The notes: generated by a model from the sequence alone, not told the origin. Shown: positions 27,579 to 37,560, counted from the stretch's first letter. The stretch: 64,000 nt of DNA from Rhizobium sp. NXC24 (GCF_002944315.1 NZ_CP024311.1:1340501-1404500), one strand, 5' to 3'. A program made the numbers and translations.

Positions 27579-28355
27579 TCAGCGAGGGGGATCTTGGCAG
27601 GCGTCGGCGGGATTGAAGCGCTCCCAACCGCGCGGCGTCAGATGTTCCTGCGGCTGAAACCGCGTCTTGTAGTCCATCTTGCGGGAGCCCTTGACCCAAT
27701 AGCCGAGATAGACATGCGGCAGCCCGAGCGCCTTGGTCCGCTTGATATGATCGAGGATCATGAAGGTGCCGAGCGAGCGTTGGTCGAGATCGGGATTGAA
27801 ATAGGAATAGACCATCGACAGCCCGTCGCTCATCACGTCGGTCAATGCTGCCGCCAGCAGCTCGCCTTTGGGCCGCTGCTCCAGCCCGGAGCCTTCCTCG
27901 CGCCGACGATATTCGATGATGCGGGTGTTGACGTGGGTGTCTTCGACCATGATCGCGTAGTCGAGCACTGTCATGTCGGACATGCCGCCCTGCTGATGAC
28001 GATAATCGAGATAGCGGCGGAAGAGGGAATATTGCTCGCTGGACGGCTGCGCCGGGAATTCGGTGGCGATGATATCGCTATTCGACGACAGGACGCGCTT
28101 CATCGACCGGCTGGGTTCGAATTCTTGAGCGAGAATGCGAACGGAAATACAGGCGCGGCAGGATTCGCAAGCGGGGCGGTAGGCGATGTTCTGTGAGCGA
28201 CGAAAGCCGCCCTGGGTCAGAATGTCGTTCATCTCCGCCGCGCGCGGTCCGACGAGATGGGTGAAGACCTTGCGCTCCATCTCCCGCGGCAGGTACGGGC
28301 AGGCAGCCGGTGCCGTCAGATAAAACTGCGGGGATGGCGTCGACTGCGTGTTCAT
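27579..28355 (-). CDS. bpt: aspartate/glutamate leucyltransferase Bpt (Ate-like)
   Basis: Bpt adds leucine from Leu-tRNA to proteins with N-terminal Asp or Glu, marking them for ClpAP degradation; arginyltransferase Ate is its eukaryotic relative. The 258-residue protein has the N-terminal [14 protein letters not shown], the Cys-rich [16 protein letters not shown] and the C-terminal GNAT-like domain ([20 protein letters not shown]). I chose the ATG at 28355 ([13 protein letters not shown]), since residues upstream are not conserved. Confidence 0.93.
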   Translation of the reverse strand: MNTQSTPSPQFYLTAPAACPYLPREMERKVFTHLVGPRAAEMNDILTQGGFRRSQNIAYRPACESCRACISVRILAQEFEPSRSMKRVLSSNSDIIATEFPAQPSSEQYSLFRRYLDYRHQQGGMSDMTVLDYAIMVEDTHVNTRIIEYRRREEGSGLEQRPKGELLAAALTDVMSDGLSMVYSYFNPDLDQRSLGTFMILDHIKRTKALGLPHVYLGYWVKGSRKMDYKTRFQPQEHLTPRGWERFNPADACQDPPR

Positions 28356-28423
28356 CTGCCGTTGATTAACCTTCCGTTCGGCATTCGACTCCTCACAAGC
28401 ATGGCCCAAGTTTAGAAAACGTC

Positions 28424-28452
28424 AACTATGTCCTTTGTCCAAGGCCATAGTT
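28424..28452. other. hairpin upstream of bpt
   Basis: AACTATG/CATAGTT enclose CCTT/AAGG with one mismatched pair and a five-base loop. It is placed between the RDD gene and bpt on the minus strand and could end RDD transcription or regulate bpt. The T-run after it is weak. Confidence 0.4.
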
Positions 28453-28541
28453 TCCCAGCTTCTTCAGAAGCAAGCGGGCTTTCTTATGATGATGGGGACA
28501 ACCAAACCGTTGGGTATGAGGTTGAGTGGAATAACCTTGGT

Positions 28542-29000
28542 TTACGCCGTTCGGACGATGACCGTGCCGAGCAGGAGATCATGCACTAGGCGGCTGCGTT
28601 CGATGAATAGGCCTGCAAGCAGGATGAGGGGTGTCAGCACGGAGTTCAGGATCCAGAACAGCGCCAAGTGTACGATCGCGGTGAGAAAATCCATCGGCCG
28701 GCCATCGATCCGCACCATGGCGATGCCCATGGCGCGCATACCGAGCGAGGCCTGATGCGGTCCGCCGAGCGTCCAGCCGAAATAGAGACCCGCGACGATG
28801 AGGAAGAGGGCAGGATAGAGCACGAAGCCCAGCCCAAGCGTCAGGATGGAGACAAAAAACAATACCACCGCTGCCGGGATGCAAAGCAAGCCGACGATGA
28901 CATAGTCGAGAATGAAGGCGAAGATGCGCCGGCTCAGCACACCACTATAGGCGCGCCAGTCGTCCGGTGCTGCATAAAGCGGGGTTGGATTGAGGCTCAT
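28542..29000 (-). CDS. RDD family membrane protein
   Basis: A 152-residue protein with an RDD domain: the GVLSRRIFAFILDYVIVGLL signature near residue 20 and three hydrophobic segments. The function of RDD proteins is not settled; some are linked to transport and osmotic stress. The start at 29000 follows GGAGAAAGACA. No operon partner is obvious. Confidence 0.85.
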   Translation of the reverse strand: MSLNPTPLYAAPDDWRAYSGVLSRRIFAFILDYVIVGLLCIPAAVVLFFVSILTLGLGFVLYPALFLIVAGLYFGWTLGGPHQASLGMRAMGIAMVRIDGRPMDFLTAIVHLALFWILNSVLTPLILLAGLFIERSRLVHDLLLGTVIVRTA

Positions 29001-29117
29001 TGTCTTTCTCCTTCGCGCATAACCCTTTCTATCGCTCCGATGAAAAGGCTTATGCGCAGCCTAAAGATCCCACTGCATTCCTTGCGCGTTCGATAGGGTG
29101 CGCAGGCAGCAGGGAAA

Positions 29118-29153
29118 CATTTGCCGAACATATGGTGTGAGGTCCGGCAAATG
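29118..29153 (-). terminator. candidate hemB terminator
   Basis: CATTTGCCG (29118-29126) and CGGCAAATG (29145-29153) form a perfect 9-bp stem with an 18-base loop, followed on the minus strand by TTT. It lies 23 bases past the hemB stop. Confidence 0.5.
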
Positions 29154-29175
29154 CAATAAGCTTTGTGGCCGGGAA

Positions 29176-30189
29176 TTACCTCTTTGCCAGCAGTCTTGCC
29201 ACTTCCGGTGCGAAATAAGTGAGAATGCCGTCACAGCCCGCCCGCTTGAAGGCAAGCAGCGTTTCCAGCATCACCCTTTCGCCATCGATCCAGCCACTGG
29301 CTGCGGCAGCCTTGACCATCGAATATTCGCCGGAGACCTGGTAGGCGAAGGTCGGCAGGCCGAAAGCCTCTTTCAGCCGCCAACAGATGTCGAGATAGGG
29401 CAGGCCGGGCTTGACCATCAGCATGTCTGCGCCCTCTTCGACGTCGAGCGCGGCATCGCGCACCGCCTCTGTGCCGTTGGCCGGATCGATATAATAGGTT
29501 TTCTTATCGCCCTTCAGCAGGCCGCCCGTCGAGATCGCCTCGCGATAGGGGCCGTAGAATGCGGAGCTGAACTTGGTGGCATAGCTCATGATGCCGACGC
29601 TCTGGTGACCGGCGGCGTCGAGCGCGCGGCGGATGAAACCGATGCGCCCGTCCATCATTTCCGATGGCGCAATGATATCAGCGCCGGCATCGGCCTGATA
29701 GACGGCGGCGCGCGCCACCTGCTCGACAGTCTCGTCATTGACGATTTCGTTGCCGCGCAAAATGCCATCATGGCCGTGGCTGGTGAAGGGGTCGAGGGCG
29801 ACATCGGTGATGACGCCGATATTCGGCACGGCTTTCTTGATGGCGGCGGTGGCGAGATTGATGAGGTTGTTTTTTTCCAGGCTGTTCGAGCCGGTCTCGT
29901 CGCGCAGCTCCATTTCGATGTTCGGAAAGGTGGCGAGCGCGGGAATGCCGAGATCGGCTGCTTCCTTTGCCGCTTCTACGGCCTTGTCGACCGTCAGCCT
30001 GAAGACGCCGGGCATGGCGGGGATCGGTTCGGCGATGCCGCTGCCGGGGATGAGGAAGATCGGCCAGATCAGGTCGTCGACGGTCAGGCGGTTTTCCTGC
30101 ACCAGGCGGCGCGTCCAGTCGGCCTTGCGGTTGCGCCGCATGCGCCGGTGCCCGGTGATCTCGTCAACAAGATGCGTCTTGTCCTGCAT
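29176..30189 (-). CDS. hemB: delta-aminolevulinic acid dehydratase (porphobilinogen synthase)
   Basis: HemB condenses two 5-aminolevulinate molecules into porphobilinogen, the second step shared by all tetrapyrrole synthesis. The 337-residue protein has both active-site lysines in SYATKFSSAFYGP and LMVKPGLPYLD. The metal loop reads DVALDPFTSHGHDG, with Asp and Ala in place of the zinc cysteines, so this is the Mg-dependent class. Start MQDKTHLVDEITGHRR at 30189. Divergent from a DUF6163-like gene. Confidence 0.96.
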   Translation of the reverse strand: MQDKTHLVDEITGHRRMRRNRKADWTRRLVQENRLTVDDLIWPIFLIPGSGIAEPIPAMPGVFRLTVDKAVEAAKEAADLGIPALATFPNIEMELRDETGSNSLEKNNLINLATAAIKKAVPNIGVITDVALDPFTSHGHDGILRGNEIVNDETVEQVARAAVYQADAGADIIAPSEMMDGRIGFIRRALDAAGHQSVGIMSYATKFSSAFYGPYREAISTGGLLKGDKKTYYIDPANGTEAVRDAALDVEEGADMLMVKPGLPYLDICWRLKEAFGLPTFAYQVSGEYSMVKAAAASGWIDGERVMLETLLAFKRAGCDGILTYFAPEVARLLAKR

Positions 30190-30334
30190 GGTGCCGCCAT
30201 CCTTTTTAGTCTATCTATGGCCTCAATTGGTGAGCAGCGTACCTATCACGCTGTCCCCCGGAAACAAAACCCGGCGAAAGGCCGCAGCTATTATAGCGCT
30301 GGCGAGCCTTTGGCCTTCTACTTATTGTCTGCGC

Positions 30335-30772
30335 ATGGAACCCGATTCTCCGACCATACCCAAGAATACGCTGACCGACATTCTGTTCGTATTGTTCCTG
30401 CGGCTGATTGCGATCGCCTGTTTCTGGCTTGGCCTGCAATATTGGTCGATGCTGGTCGGCTATTCGCTGGACGGCCAGGCGCGTTTCGATCTCCTCAACC
30501 TGCCCTGGAAGGTGGCGGGCGCCGGGCTGGCCGTCGTCTTCCCGGTCGCCGCCCTCGGCCTATGGCTGACGGTCTCCTGGGGACCGGTTATCTGGGTGCT
30601 GGCGGCTGGCAGTCAGGCGCTGATGTATGGCCTCTGGCCACAGATTTTCGGCTCCAATCCGTTGATCGTCATCCTGCATGCAGGCGTCGCCGTGCTCTAC
30701 TGTATTTTCCGTGTTTTGCTCTGGCTGGAGAAGCGCCGACGCGAACAGCAGGTAATGGTTGATTTACCCTGA
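30335..30772 (+). CDS. DUF6163-like membrane protein of unknown function
   Basis: A 145-residue protein with four hydrophobic segments (residues about 15-40, 53-75, 77-97 and 105-125). It resembles the alphaproteobacterial family I recall as DUF6163, which has no assigned function. I chose the ATG at 30335 (MEPDSPTIPKN); the open frame upstream overlaps hemB on the other strand. It precedes ldtR by 128 bases. Confidence 0.6.
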   Translation: MEPDSPTIPKNTLTDILFVLFLRLIAIACFWLGLQYWSMLVGYSLDGQARFDLLNLPWKVAGAGLAVVFPVAALGLWLTVSWGPVIWVLAAGSQALMYGLWPQIFGSNPLIVILHAGVAVLYCIFRVLLWLEKRRREQQVMVDLP

Positions 30773-30900
30773 GACACCAAGACTTCCTGGTAAGGTGCTG
30801 TTAAGCCTGCAGTTTAAGTAGAATTTTATGTGTATTCGATAGGGTCTCACTCAAGGCGGGAAGAAAACGACACCGCCAAACAAAACAGTGAGGCCAAGTC

Positions 30901-31419
30901 ATGATGAACACGAAAATCAAGCCGCAGGCAGTTGCGAATGCTCGGGACCAGCAGATCGAAGATATCCGTGGTCTGTATATGGAATCGCTCCACCTGGTAG
31001 AGCGTCTCCACCGCCGTCTCCTCGATGTTATCAAGGACGAATTCGACCGCCAAGGCCGCGACGACGTCAATGCCGTCCAGGCGCTGCTCCTCTTCAACAT
31101 CGGCAATTCCGAGCTGACCGCCGGCGAGCTGCGCTCCCGCGGTTTCTACCTCGGCTCCAACGTTTCCTATAACGTCAAGAAGCTGGTCGACCTCGGCTTC
31201 ATCAACCATCAGCGCTCGCGCATCGACCGCCGCTCGGTCCGCATCAGCCTGACGGAAACCGGCCAGGACATCGCCGAAACCGTCGCCAAGCTCTACGAGC
31301 GCCACATCGCCTCCATCGACAAGGTCGGCGGCATCGGCACGGACGAGTTCACCCAGATGAACAAGCTCCTGCAGCGCCTCGACCGCTTCTGGAACGATCA
31401 GATTTTGTATCGCCTGTAA
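30901..31419 (+). CDS. ldtR: MarR-family regulator LdtR
   Basis: LdtR controls the L,D-transpeptidase gene ldtP and osmotic-stress tolerance in Liberibacter and Sinorhizobium. The 172-residue protein has a MarR winged helix: AVQALLLFNIGNSELTAGELRSRGFYLGSNVSYNVKKLVDLGFINHQR (recognition helix near residue 78-92), then RRSVRISLTETG as the wing. The start at 30901 follows GAGG at seven bases; 30904 is an alternative. The transpeptidase gene follows, which supports the name. Family members sense aromatic ligands such as benzbromarone. Confidence 0.88.
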   Translation: MMNTKIKPQAVANARDQQIEDIRGLYMESLHLVERLHRRLLDVIKDEFDRQGRDDVNAVQALLLFNIGNSELTAGELRSRGFYLGSNVSYNVKKLVDLGFINHQRSRIDRRSVRISLTETGQDIAETVAKLYERHIASIDKVGGIGTDEFTQMNKLLQRLDRFWNDQILYRL

Positions 31420-31937
31420 GTCACCGCGGCGGAGTTGCCGCGGAACCTCCAGCAAACAGACCGGATACGTTCCCTGCGTGTCCGGCTGTGCTCGTTCCGA
31501 GCAAAAGATCCCACATCGGCTGTGCGCTTTTTGCCACGCCCCCGCCGCGACGTTGCGATGCACACCATGTATGCTGCATCTGCGCCATTGACGCCGGATT
31601 AGCACGCGCTATGAACCACAATCATTTAGTGGTATTTTAGCAACGCAAAATGGAGTTTCTTCCGCTACGGCAGGCGAACGCAAGTTTCATGCCGGGCGAC
31701 ACGAATTGGCCATATTGCTATGACAGCGGAAACGAACGGCAAACGGCGCTTTTCAAGTCTTGATCTTCATGCCTTAGCGCTTTGGGCTCGCAATATTGTG
31801 ATGGTCCGGAGCGAAGTTTTAGTGTGCGCTAAGGCAACGGATTGACACAGAGCTGCGTTACTTGGCGCGAGCTGCAGTGATTTACTGCTTTCTCTCTTGG
31901 CTGCGGATAATTGGGTCGCAGCGTCGAACGGTGGGAT
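31420..31937. other. 518-base non-coding region between ldtR and ldtP
   Basis: I see no convincing gene here. Five bases after the ldtR stop is a strong 7-bp hairpin (CCGCGGC/GCCGCGG, 31424-31443) without a T-run. ACCAC/GTGGT with a nine-base AT-rich centre (31615-31633) is a palindrome of the size MarR proteins bind. It could be an LdtR site for ldtP, but no experimental consensus is used here. Confidence 0.5.
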
Positions 31938-33248
31938 ATGTCGAAGAAAACCGGAATTGAACCCTTCTCGCGCCGCTCCTTCCTGCGGTCTGCGGCAACT
32001 TTTGGCGTGGCCGCTTTGGCAGCCCCGGCTTTCGCACAGGACCAGACGCCTCTCGATGCGCTGATCAACAACCGCGCCCGCGGCAACTGGGACGATCAGT
32101 TTGATGCGAAGGCTGCCGCGCGCACTGCCGCAGCGGTTGTTTCCAACACGCCGATCCTCGGGCCTGATTCCGTACCGAACATCCAGCAGGCGATCGCCCA
32201 ATATCAGAGCATCGCTGCCAATGGCGGCTGGCCGCAGATCAATCCTGGCGAGCAGCAGCTTCAGCTCGGCGTCACCGACGGTTCCGTACAGGCGCTCCGC
32301 CAGCGCCTGATGGTCACCGGCGACCTGCCGAAGGAAGCCGGCATGTCCTCGGCGTTCGATTCCTACGTCGATGGCGCCGTCAAGCGCTTCCAGGCCCGCC
32401 ATGGCCTGCCGCCGGATGGCGTGATCGGCGAATTCACGCTGAAGGCGATGAACATCCCCGCCGAAGTCCGCCTGCAGCAATTGAACACCAACCTCGTTCG
32501 CCTGCAGACGTTCCCGTCCGACCTCGGTCGACGTCACGTCATGGTCAACGTTCCGGCGACCTATATCGAAGCCGTTGAGGACGGTCAGGTGGCGCTGCGT
32601 CACGAGGCGATCGTCGGCCGCATCTCACGCCCGACGCACCTCATCAATTCCAAGATCTACGAGGTCATTCTCAACCCGTACTGGACGGCGCCGCGCTCGA
32701 TCGTCGTCAAGGACATCATGCCGCTGATGCGCAAGGATCCGACCTACCTGACGAAGAACAATATCCGCCTGCTCGACGGCAAGGGCCAGGAAGTTGCGCC
32801 TGAGACGATCGACTGGAATTCGGACAAGGCGCCGGACCTGATGTTCCGCCAGGATCCGGGCAAGAACAACGCCATGGCGTCTACGAAGATCAACTTCCAC
32901 AACCCCAACAACGAATATATGCACGACACCCCCGAACAGGGCCTGTTCAACAAGCTGATGCGCTTCGACAGCTCGGGCTGCGTGCGCGTGCAGAACGTGC
33001 GCGACCTGACGAACTGGCTGCTTGCCGAAACGCCGGGCTGGCCGCGCCAGCATATCGAGCAGGTCATTTCGACCCGCGTCAACACGCCGATCACATTGGC
33101 GACGGAAGTGCCGGTCTATTTCGTCTATATCTCCGCATGGGGCGCTGGCAACGGCATCGTTCAGTTCCGCGACGATATCTATCAGCTCGACGGCAATTCC
33201 CAGCTAGCGCTGGATACGACACAGGGCATGGAGCAGCCGGTTCAATAA
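31938..33248 (+). CDS. ldtP: L,D-transpeptidase LdtP
   Basis: L,D-transpeptidases form 3-3 peptidoglycan cross-links or attach proteins to the wall. The 436-residue protein has a twin-arginine signal (SRRSFLRSAATFGVAALAAPAFA), a peptidoglycan-binding domain near residues 125-165 (DGAVKRFQARHGLPPDGVIG), and a YkuD domain. The catalytic region is YMHDTPEQGLF then DSSGCVRV with Cys348. I chose ATG at 31938. Long spacer from ldtR suggests its own promoter. Confidence 0.92.
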   Translation: MSKKTGIEPFSRRSFLRSAATFGVAALAAPAFAQDQTPLDALINNRARGNWDDQFDAKAAARTAAAVVSNTPILGPDSVPNIQQAIAQYQSIAANGGWPQINPGEQQLQLGVTDGSVQALRQRLMVTGDLPKEAGMSSAFDSYVDGAVKRFQARHGLPPDGVIGEFTLKAMNIPAEVRLQQLNTNLVRLQTFPSDLGRRHVMVNVPATYIEAVEDGQVALRHEAIVGRISRPTHLINSKIYEVILNPYWTAPRSIVVKDIMPLMRKDPTYLTKNNIRLLDGKGQEVAPETIDWNSDKAPDLMFRQDPGKNNAMASTKINFHNPNNEYMHDTPEQGLFNKLMRFDSSGCVRVQNVRDLTNWLLAETPGWPRQHIEQVISTRVNTPITLATEVPVYFVYISAWGAGNGIVQFRDDIYQLDGNSQLALDTTQGMEQPVQ

Positions 33249-33276
33249 TCCGGCGCCATAGCGACGACAGTCTCAG

Positions 33277-33305
33277 AAAGCCGCGTCCTCGGATGCGGCT
33301 TTTTT
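33277..33305 (+). terminator. rho-independent terminator of ldtP
   Basis: AAAGCCGC and GCGGCTTT form the stem, extended inside by TCC/GGA, followed by a T-run to 33305. It lies 28 bases after the ldtP stop. Confidence 0.85.
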
Positions 33306-33425
33306 CTTTGCTGGGGACCTCCATCGTAGAATGCTCAGCAAATGTCGCTGATCGTATTGCTCTCGGGCTACCCTGACGCTAATACCGTCTCCATTGCCGT
33401 TCCGGCCTGTTCAGGAGCTTCCACG

Positions 33426-34724
33426 ATGACCAATGCTTCCACCGAACCTTTCTTCAATCGCTCGCTCGCCGATACCGATCCGGAAATCTTTGGCGCGATC
33501 GGCAAGGAGTTGGGTCGTCAGCGGCACGAAATCGAATTGATCGCCTCGGAAAACATCGTCTCGCGCGCCGTATTGGAAGCGCAGGGCTCGATCATGACGA
33601 ATAAGTACGCTGAAGGTTACCCGGGCAAGCGCTACTATGGCGGCTGCCAGTTCGTCGATATCGCCGAAGAGCTCGCCATTGAGCGCGCCAAGAAGCTGTT
33701 CGGCGTCAACTTCGCCAACGTTCAGCCGAATTCTGGTTCCCAGATGAACCAGGCCGTCTTCCTCGCGCTGCTGCAGCCGGGCGACACCTTCATGGGCCTC
33801 GACCTCAATTCGGGCGGTCACCTGACGCATGGTTCGCCGGTCAACATGTCCGGCAAGTGGTTCAACGTCGTTTCCTACGGCGTGCGCGAAGGCGACAACC
33901 TTCTCGACATGGATGAAGTGCAGCGCAAGGCCGAGCAGCACAAGCCGAAGCTGATCATCGCCGGCGGCACCGCCTATTCCCGCATCTGGGACTGGAAGCG
34001 CTTCCGCGAGATCGCCGATAGCGTTGGTGCTTACCTGATGGTCGACATGGCCCATATTGCCGGCCTCGTTGCCGGCGGCCAGCATCCGTCGCCGTTCCCG
34101 CATTGCCACGTTGCAACGACCACGACCCACAAGTCTCTGCGCGGCCCGCGCGGCGGCATGATCCTCACCAATGAAGAGGATCTGGCGAAGAAGTTCAACT
34201 CGGCCGTTTTCCCCGGTCTCCAGGGTGGCCCGCTGATGCACGTCATCGCCGCTAAGGCCGTGGCGCTCGGCGAAGCACTGCAGCCGGAGTTCAAGGACTA
34301 TACGGCGCAGATCGTCAAGAACGCCAAGGCTCTTGCCGAAACGCTGATTTCCGGCGGTGTCGACGTCGTTTCCGGCGGCACGGACAACCACCTGATGCTG
34401 GTCGACCTGCGCAAGAAGAACGCCACCGGCAAGCGCGCCGAAGCTGCCCTCGGCCGCGCTTACGTGACCTGCAACAAGAACGGCATCCCCTTCGACCCGG
34501 AAAAGCCTTTCGTCACCTCTGGGGTCCGCCTCGGCACGCCGGCCGGCACGACGCGCGGCTTCAAGGAAGCTGAGTTCCGCGAAATCGGCAATCTCATCAT
34601 CGAAGTGCTCGATGGCCTGAAGGTCGCCAACTCCGATGAAGGCAATGCCGCCGTCGAGGCCGCAGTGCGCGAGAAGGTGGTCAACCTCACCGGCCGCTTC
34701 CCCATGTACGGCTACATGGGCTAA
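33426..34724 (+). CDS. glyA: serine hydroxymethyltransferase
   Basis: GlyA is a PLP enzyme interconverting serine and glycine while charging tetrahydrofolate with a one-carbon unit. The 432-residue protein has the PLP-lysine motif [14 protein letters not shown] near residue 236, [10 protein letters not shown] near 40 and [11 protein letters not shown] near 130. I chose ATG at 33426 ([10 protein letters not shown]), since the open frame upstream is in the terminator and leader region. Followed by nrdR after nine bases with a strong AAGGAGAG site. Confidence 0.97.
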   Translation: MTNASTEPFFNRSLADTDPEIFGAIGKELGRQRHEIELIASENIVSRAVLEAQGSIMTNKYAEGYPGKRYYGGCQFVDIAEELAIERAKKLFGVNFANVQPNSGSQMNQAVFLALLQPGDTFMGLDLNSGGHLTHGSPVNMSGKWFNVVSYGVREGDNLLDMDEVQRKAEQHKPKLIIAGGTAYSRIWDWKRFREIADSVGAYLMVDMAHIAGLVAGGQHPSPFPHCHVATTTTHKSLRGPRGGMILTNEEDLAKKFNSAVFPGLQGGPLMHVIAAKAVALGEALQPEFKDYTAQIVKNAKALAETLISGGVDVVSGGTDNHLMLVDLRKKNATGKRAEAALGRAYVTCNKNGIPFDPEKPFVTSGVRLGTPAGTTRGFKEAEFREIGNLIIEVLDGLKVANSDEGNAAVEAAVREKVVNLTGRFPMYGYMG

Positions 34725-34733
34725 GGAGAGCGC

Positions 34734-35210
34734 ATGCGCTGCCCTTATTGCGGTTCGGAAGATACGCAGGTCAAGGATTCGCGTCCGGCGGAGGACAATA
34801 CGTCCATCCGCCGGCGGCGTATTTGTCCGGATTGCGGCGGCCGCTTCACCACCTTCGAGCGTGTGCAACTGCGCGAGCTGATGGTCATCAAGAAGACCGG
34901 CCGCAAGGTGCCTTTTGACCGGGATAAGCTGGTGCGGTCCTTCGAAATCGCACTGCGCAAACGCCCGGTCGACCGCGATCGCATTGAGCGTGCCGTCTCC
35001 GGTATCGTCCGCCGCCTGGAAAGCTCCGGCGAGACGGAAATCAGTTCGGAGCAGATCGGCCTGCAGGTGCTTGAAGCCTTGAAGAGCCTCGATGATGTCG
35101 CCTTCGTGCGCTATGCTTCCGTTTATCGTGATTTCTCGCATGCGGAGGATTTCGAGCAGGTGATCACCGAGATCAACGCCAAGATCGCCCGCGATCCGCT
35201 GGATCCCTGA
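34734..35210 (+). CDS. nrdR: transcriptional repressor NrdR
   Basis: NrdR represses ribonucleotide reductase genes in response to dATP/ATP. The 158-residue protein has a zinc ribbon with CPYC and CPDC pairs (residues 3-6, 31-34) and an ATP-cone domain ([22 protein letters not shown]). It is nine bases after glyA and two bases ahead of ribD, in the usual glyA-nrdR-ribD order. Confidence 0.96.
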   Translation: MRCPYCGSEDTQVKDSRPAEDNTSIRRRRICPDCGGRFTTFERVQLRELMVIKKTGRKVPFDRDKLVRSFEIALRKRPVDRDRIERAVSGIVRRLESSGETEISSEQIGLQVLEALKSLDDVAFVRYASVYRDFSHAEDFEQVITEINAKIARDPLDP

Positions 35211-35212
35211 CC

Positions 35213-36322
35213 ATGGCGCTCCGGCCTGAAGACGAGCGTTTCATGGCCGCGGCGATCCGTCTGTCGCGCACGCATCTGGGGCTTACCTCCACCAACCCGT
35301 CCGTCGGATGTCTGATTGTCAAGGATGGTGCTGTCATCGGCCGCGCCGTTACCGCGCTTGGCGGTAGGCCGCATGCCGAGCCGCAAGCTTTGGCCGAGGC
35401 CGGCGAAGCGGCGCGGGGCGCCACGGCCTACGTCACCCTCGAACCCTGTTCGCACCACGGCAAGACGCCGCCCTGTGCCGAGGCGCTCATCGCCTACGGC
35501 GTCGCCCGCGTCGTCATCAGCGTCACCGATCCCGATCAGCGTGTTTCCGGCCGCGGCATCGCGCTGCTGCGGCAGGCGGGGATCGAGGTCGATGCCGGTA
35601 TTCTCGAGGAGGAGGGCAGGCGTGCTCTTGCCGGCTACCTCATGCGCCAGACGAGAAAACGGCCGTATGTGACTCTCAAACTTGCTGTTTCGGCAGACGG
35701 GATGATTGGCAAAACCGGCGAGGGGCAGGTGCGCATCACCGGCGATATCGCCCGCGCCCAGGTGCAGGTCCTGCGCGCCGAAAGCAACGCGATTCTTGTC
35801 GGCATCGGCACGGCGGTGGCAGACGATCCGGAATTGACCTGCCGTCTGCCGGGGCTAGAAAGCCGTACGCCATTGCGTATCGTCATCGACGACCAGCTTC
35901 AGCTTCCGCTTGGCAGCAAGCTCGTGAAGACGGCTGAGCAATATGGGTTGATGATCGTCGCCGGCGATCCGCCGCCATTCGATGAAAACACTGACAAGGC
36001 CTTCATGGGCCGCCGCGCCGCGCTGGATGCCGCCGGCGCTGAAGTGCTGCAATCCGATTCCGGCGAGTTGGGGGAGCTGCTTGAAGCGCTGGGAACGCGC
36101 GGCATCTCTTCTTTGCTGGTTGAAGGCGGGGCAAGGACGGCGCAGCGCTTCCTTGATGCCGACCTCGTCGACCGCATCCTTCTGTTCCAGGGGCCGGCTA
36201 CCATCGGCGAGGGTGGTATTGCATCGCCGATCACGAAGACCAATATCCCACCCAGTTTCAGGCATATCCGCGCGAGCCGGTTTGGCGATGATCGCTGCGA
36301 CGAATTTGAAAGAGGTTTTTGA
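35213..36322 (+). CDS. ribD: bifunctional riboflavin deaminase/reductase RibD
   Basis: RibD carries out the deamination and then side-chain reduction of the riboflavin precursor. The 369-residue protein has an N-terminal zinc deaminase domain with HAEPQAL near residue 48 and PCSHHGKTPPCAEAL near residue 78. A C-terminal reductase domain holds LKLAVSADGMIG and LLVEGGARTAQRFL. The stop overlaps the ribE start by one base (TGATG), so the two are coupled. Confidence 0.95.
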   Translation: MALRPEDERFMAAAIRLSRTHLGLTSTNPSVGCLIVKDGAVIGRAVTALGGRPHAEPQALAEAGEAARGATAYVTLEPCSHHGKTPPCAEALIAYGVARVVISVTDPDQRVSGRGIALLRQAGIEVDAGILEEEGRRALAGYLMRQTRKRPYVTLKLAVSADGMIGKTGEGQVRITGDIARAQVQVLRAESNAILVGIGTAVADDPELTCRLPGLESRTPLRIVIDDQLQLPLGSKLVKTAEQYGLMIVAGDPPPFDENTDKAFMGRRAALDAAGAEVLQSDSGELGELLEALGTRGISSLLVEGGARTAQRFLDADLVDRILLFQGPATIGEGGIASPITKTNIPPSFRHIRASRFGDDRCDEFERGF

Positions 36323-36942
36323 TGTTTACCGGAATTGTCACCGATATCGGCAAGATCGAATCCGTTTCCCCTCTCAAGGAAGGCATCAAGCTGCGGGTCG
36401 CCACCAATTACGATCCGGCAACGATCGATATGGGTGCCTCGATCTCCCATTCCGGCGTCTGCCTGACGGTGACGGGCCTGCCGGAAGCCGGCAGCAACGG
36501 CCGCTGGTTCGAAGTGGAGGCCTGGGAAGAGGCCCTGCGGCTGACCACCATCGGCACCTGGCAGGCTGGCAGCCATATCAATCTCGAGCGCTCGCTGAAG
36601 ATCGGCGATGAGCTCGGCGGCCACATCGTCTCCGGCCACGTCGACGGTAAGGCCGAAATCCTGTCGGTGACGGCGGAGGGCGACGCCACCCGCTTTCGCC
36701 TGCGCGCCCCGGCGCATCTCGCAAAATTCGTTGCTCCTAAGGGCTCGATCGCTCTCGACGGCACGTCGCTCACGGTAAACGCCGTCGACGGCACGGATTT
36801 CGACGTGCTCCTGATCCGCCACACTCTGGAGGTCACCACCTGGGGCGAACGTAAGGCCGGCGATTTCGTCAATTTCGAAGTCGACACCATGGCCCGCTAT
36901 GCCGCAAGGCTGGCGGAATTCCCGGTGGCGCGGGAAAGCTGA
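36322..36942 (+). CDS. ribE: riboflavin synthase subunit alpha
   Basis: Riboflavin synthase dismutates 6,7-dimethyl-8-ribityllumazine to riboflavin. The 206-residue protein is two lumazine-binding repeats: MFTGIVTDIG near residue 1 and GGHIVSGHVDG near residue 100. GTSLTVN in the second half is also typical. ATG 36322 overlaps the ribD stop; a TTG three bases earlier is not credible. The next gene in the pathway, ribH, is 1.3 kb downstream. Confidence 0.95.
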   Translation: MFTGIVTDIGKIESVSPLKEGIKLRVATNYDPATIDMGASISHSGVCLTVTGLPEAGSNGRWFEVEAWEEALRLTTIGTWQAGSHINLERSLKIGDELGGHIVSGHVDGKAEILSVTAEGDATRFRLRAPAHLAKFVAPKGSIALDGTSLTVNAVDGTDFDVLLIRHTLEVTTWGERKAGDFVNFEVDTMARYAARLAEFPVARES

Positions 36943-36986
36943 TTGTAGGTTTCTCGCGGCCCCAATCTCCGCGGTCGGTTCCGCCA

Positions 36987-37556
36987 CTACCGCTCGAACA
37001 TGACGTTGGGCTTGTCCTTATAGAAGACTTCGCCGATCCGGCGGAATCCTACCTTTTCGGCGACCCGCAGTGACGGCCTGTTTTCTGGATCGACGATGCA
37101 GGTCATGCGTCGGCCGGGGAAGGTGTCGTCAGCCCAGGCGATCGCCGCCTTGACGGCTTCCGTTGCATAACCTCTGCCCTGCAGCGCTGGTGTGATCCCC
37201 CAGCCGGATTCCAAGGTCCCCTCCGTAGTGGTCGGGTGCATGTCGCGATGCAGGTCGAGGAAGCCGACTTCGCCGATGAAGCGGCCGCTCTGACGTTCTT
37301 CGACGGCGAAGAAACCGAAGCCCAGATGGTGCCACATACCGGCATAACGCAGCAGGCGCGACCAGGCCTGTTCGCGCGTCGACGTCTCGCCGCCGATGTA
37401 GCGGACAAGATCTTCCTGCGTCCAGAAGGCGGTATATTCTTCGAAATCCTCCAGCCGGTGCGAGCGGAGGATGAGGCGTTCGGTCATCAGCGTCGGAATT
37501 ATGGTCATGGCGGGAGCGGCTTCCTTCCTGTCTGCCGTTTCTGCGTTCATGTGCAT
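36987..37556 (-). CDS. GNAT N-acetyltransferase (RimJ/RimL type)
   Basis: A 189-residue GNAT protein with the N-terminal TERLILRSHRLEDFEEY motif, central FGFFAVEERQSGRFIGEVGF, the acetyl-CoA site WGITPALQGRGYATEAV near residue 128 and CIVDPENRPSLRVAEKVGF near residue 158. It resembles RimJ/RimL ribosomal-protein or small-molecule acetyltransferases; the substrate is unknown. It follows the cupin gene by four bases on the minus strand, probably one transcript. Confidence 0.87.
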   Translation of the reverse strand: MHMNAETADRKEAAPAMTIIPTLMTERLILRSHRLEDFEEYTAFWTQEDLVRYIGGETSTREQAWSRLLRYAGMWHHLGFGFFAVEERQSGRFIGEVGFLDLHRDMHPTTTEGTLESGWGITPALQGRGYATEAVKAAIAWADDTFPGRRMTCIVDPENRPSLRVAEKVGFRRIGEVFYKDKPNVMFER

Positions 37557-37560
37557 CTGT

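Noticed and set aside
30265..30276. AAAACCCGGCGA, the left arm of the paired terminators, near the hemB promoter
   Set aside because: There is no matching right arm, so it cannot form the hairpin; probably chance.
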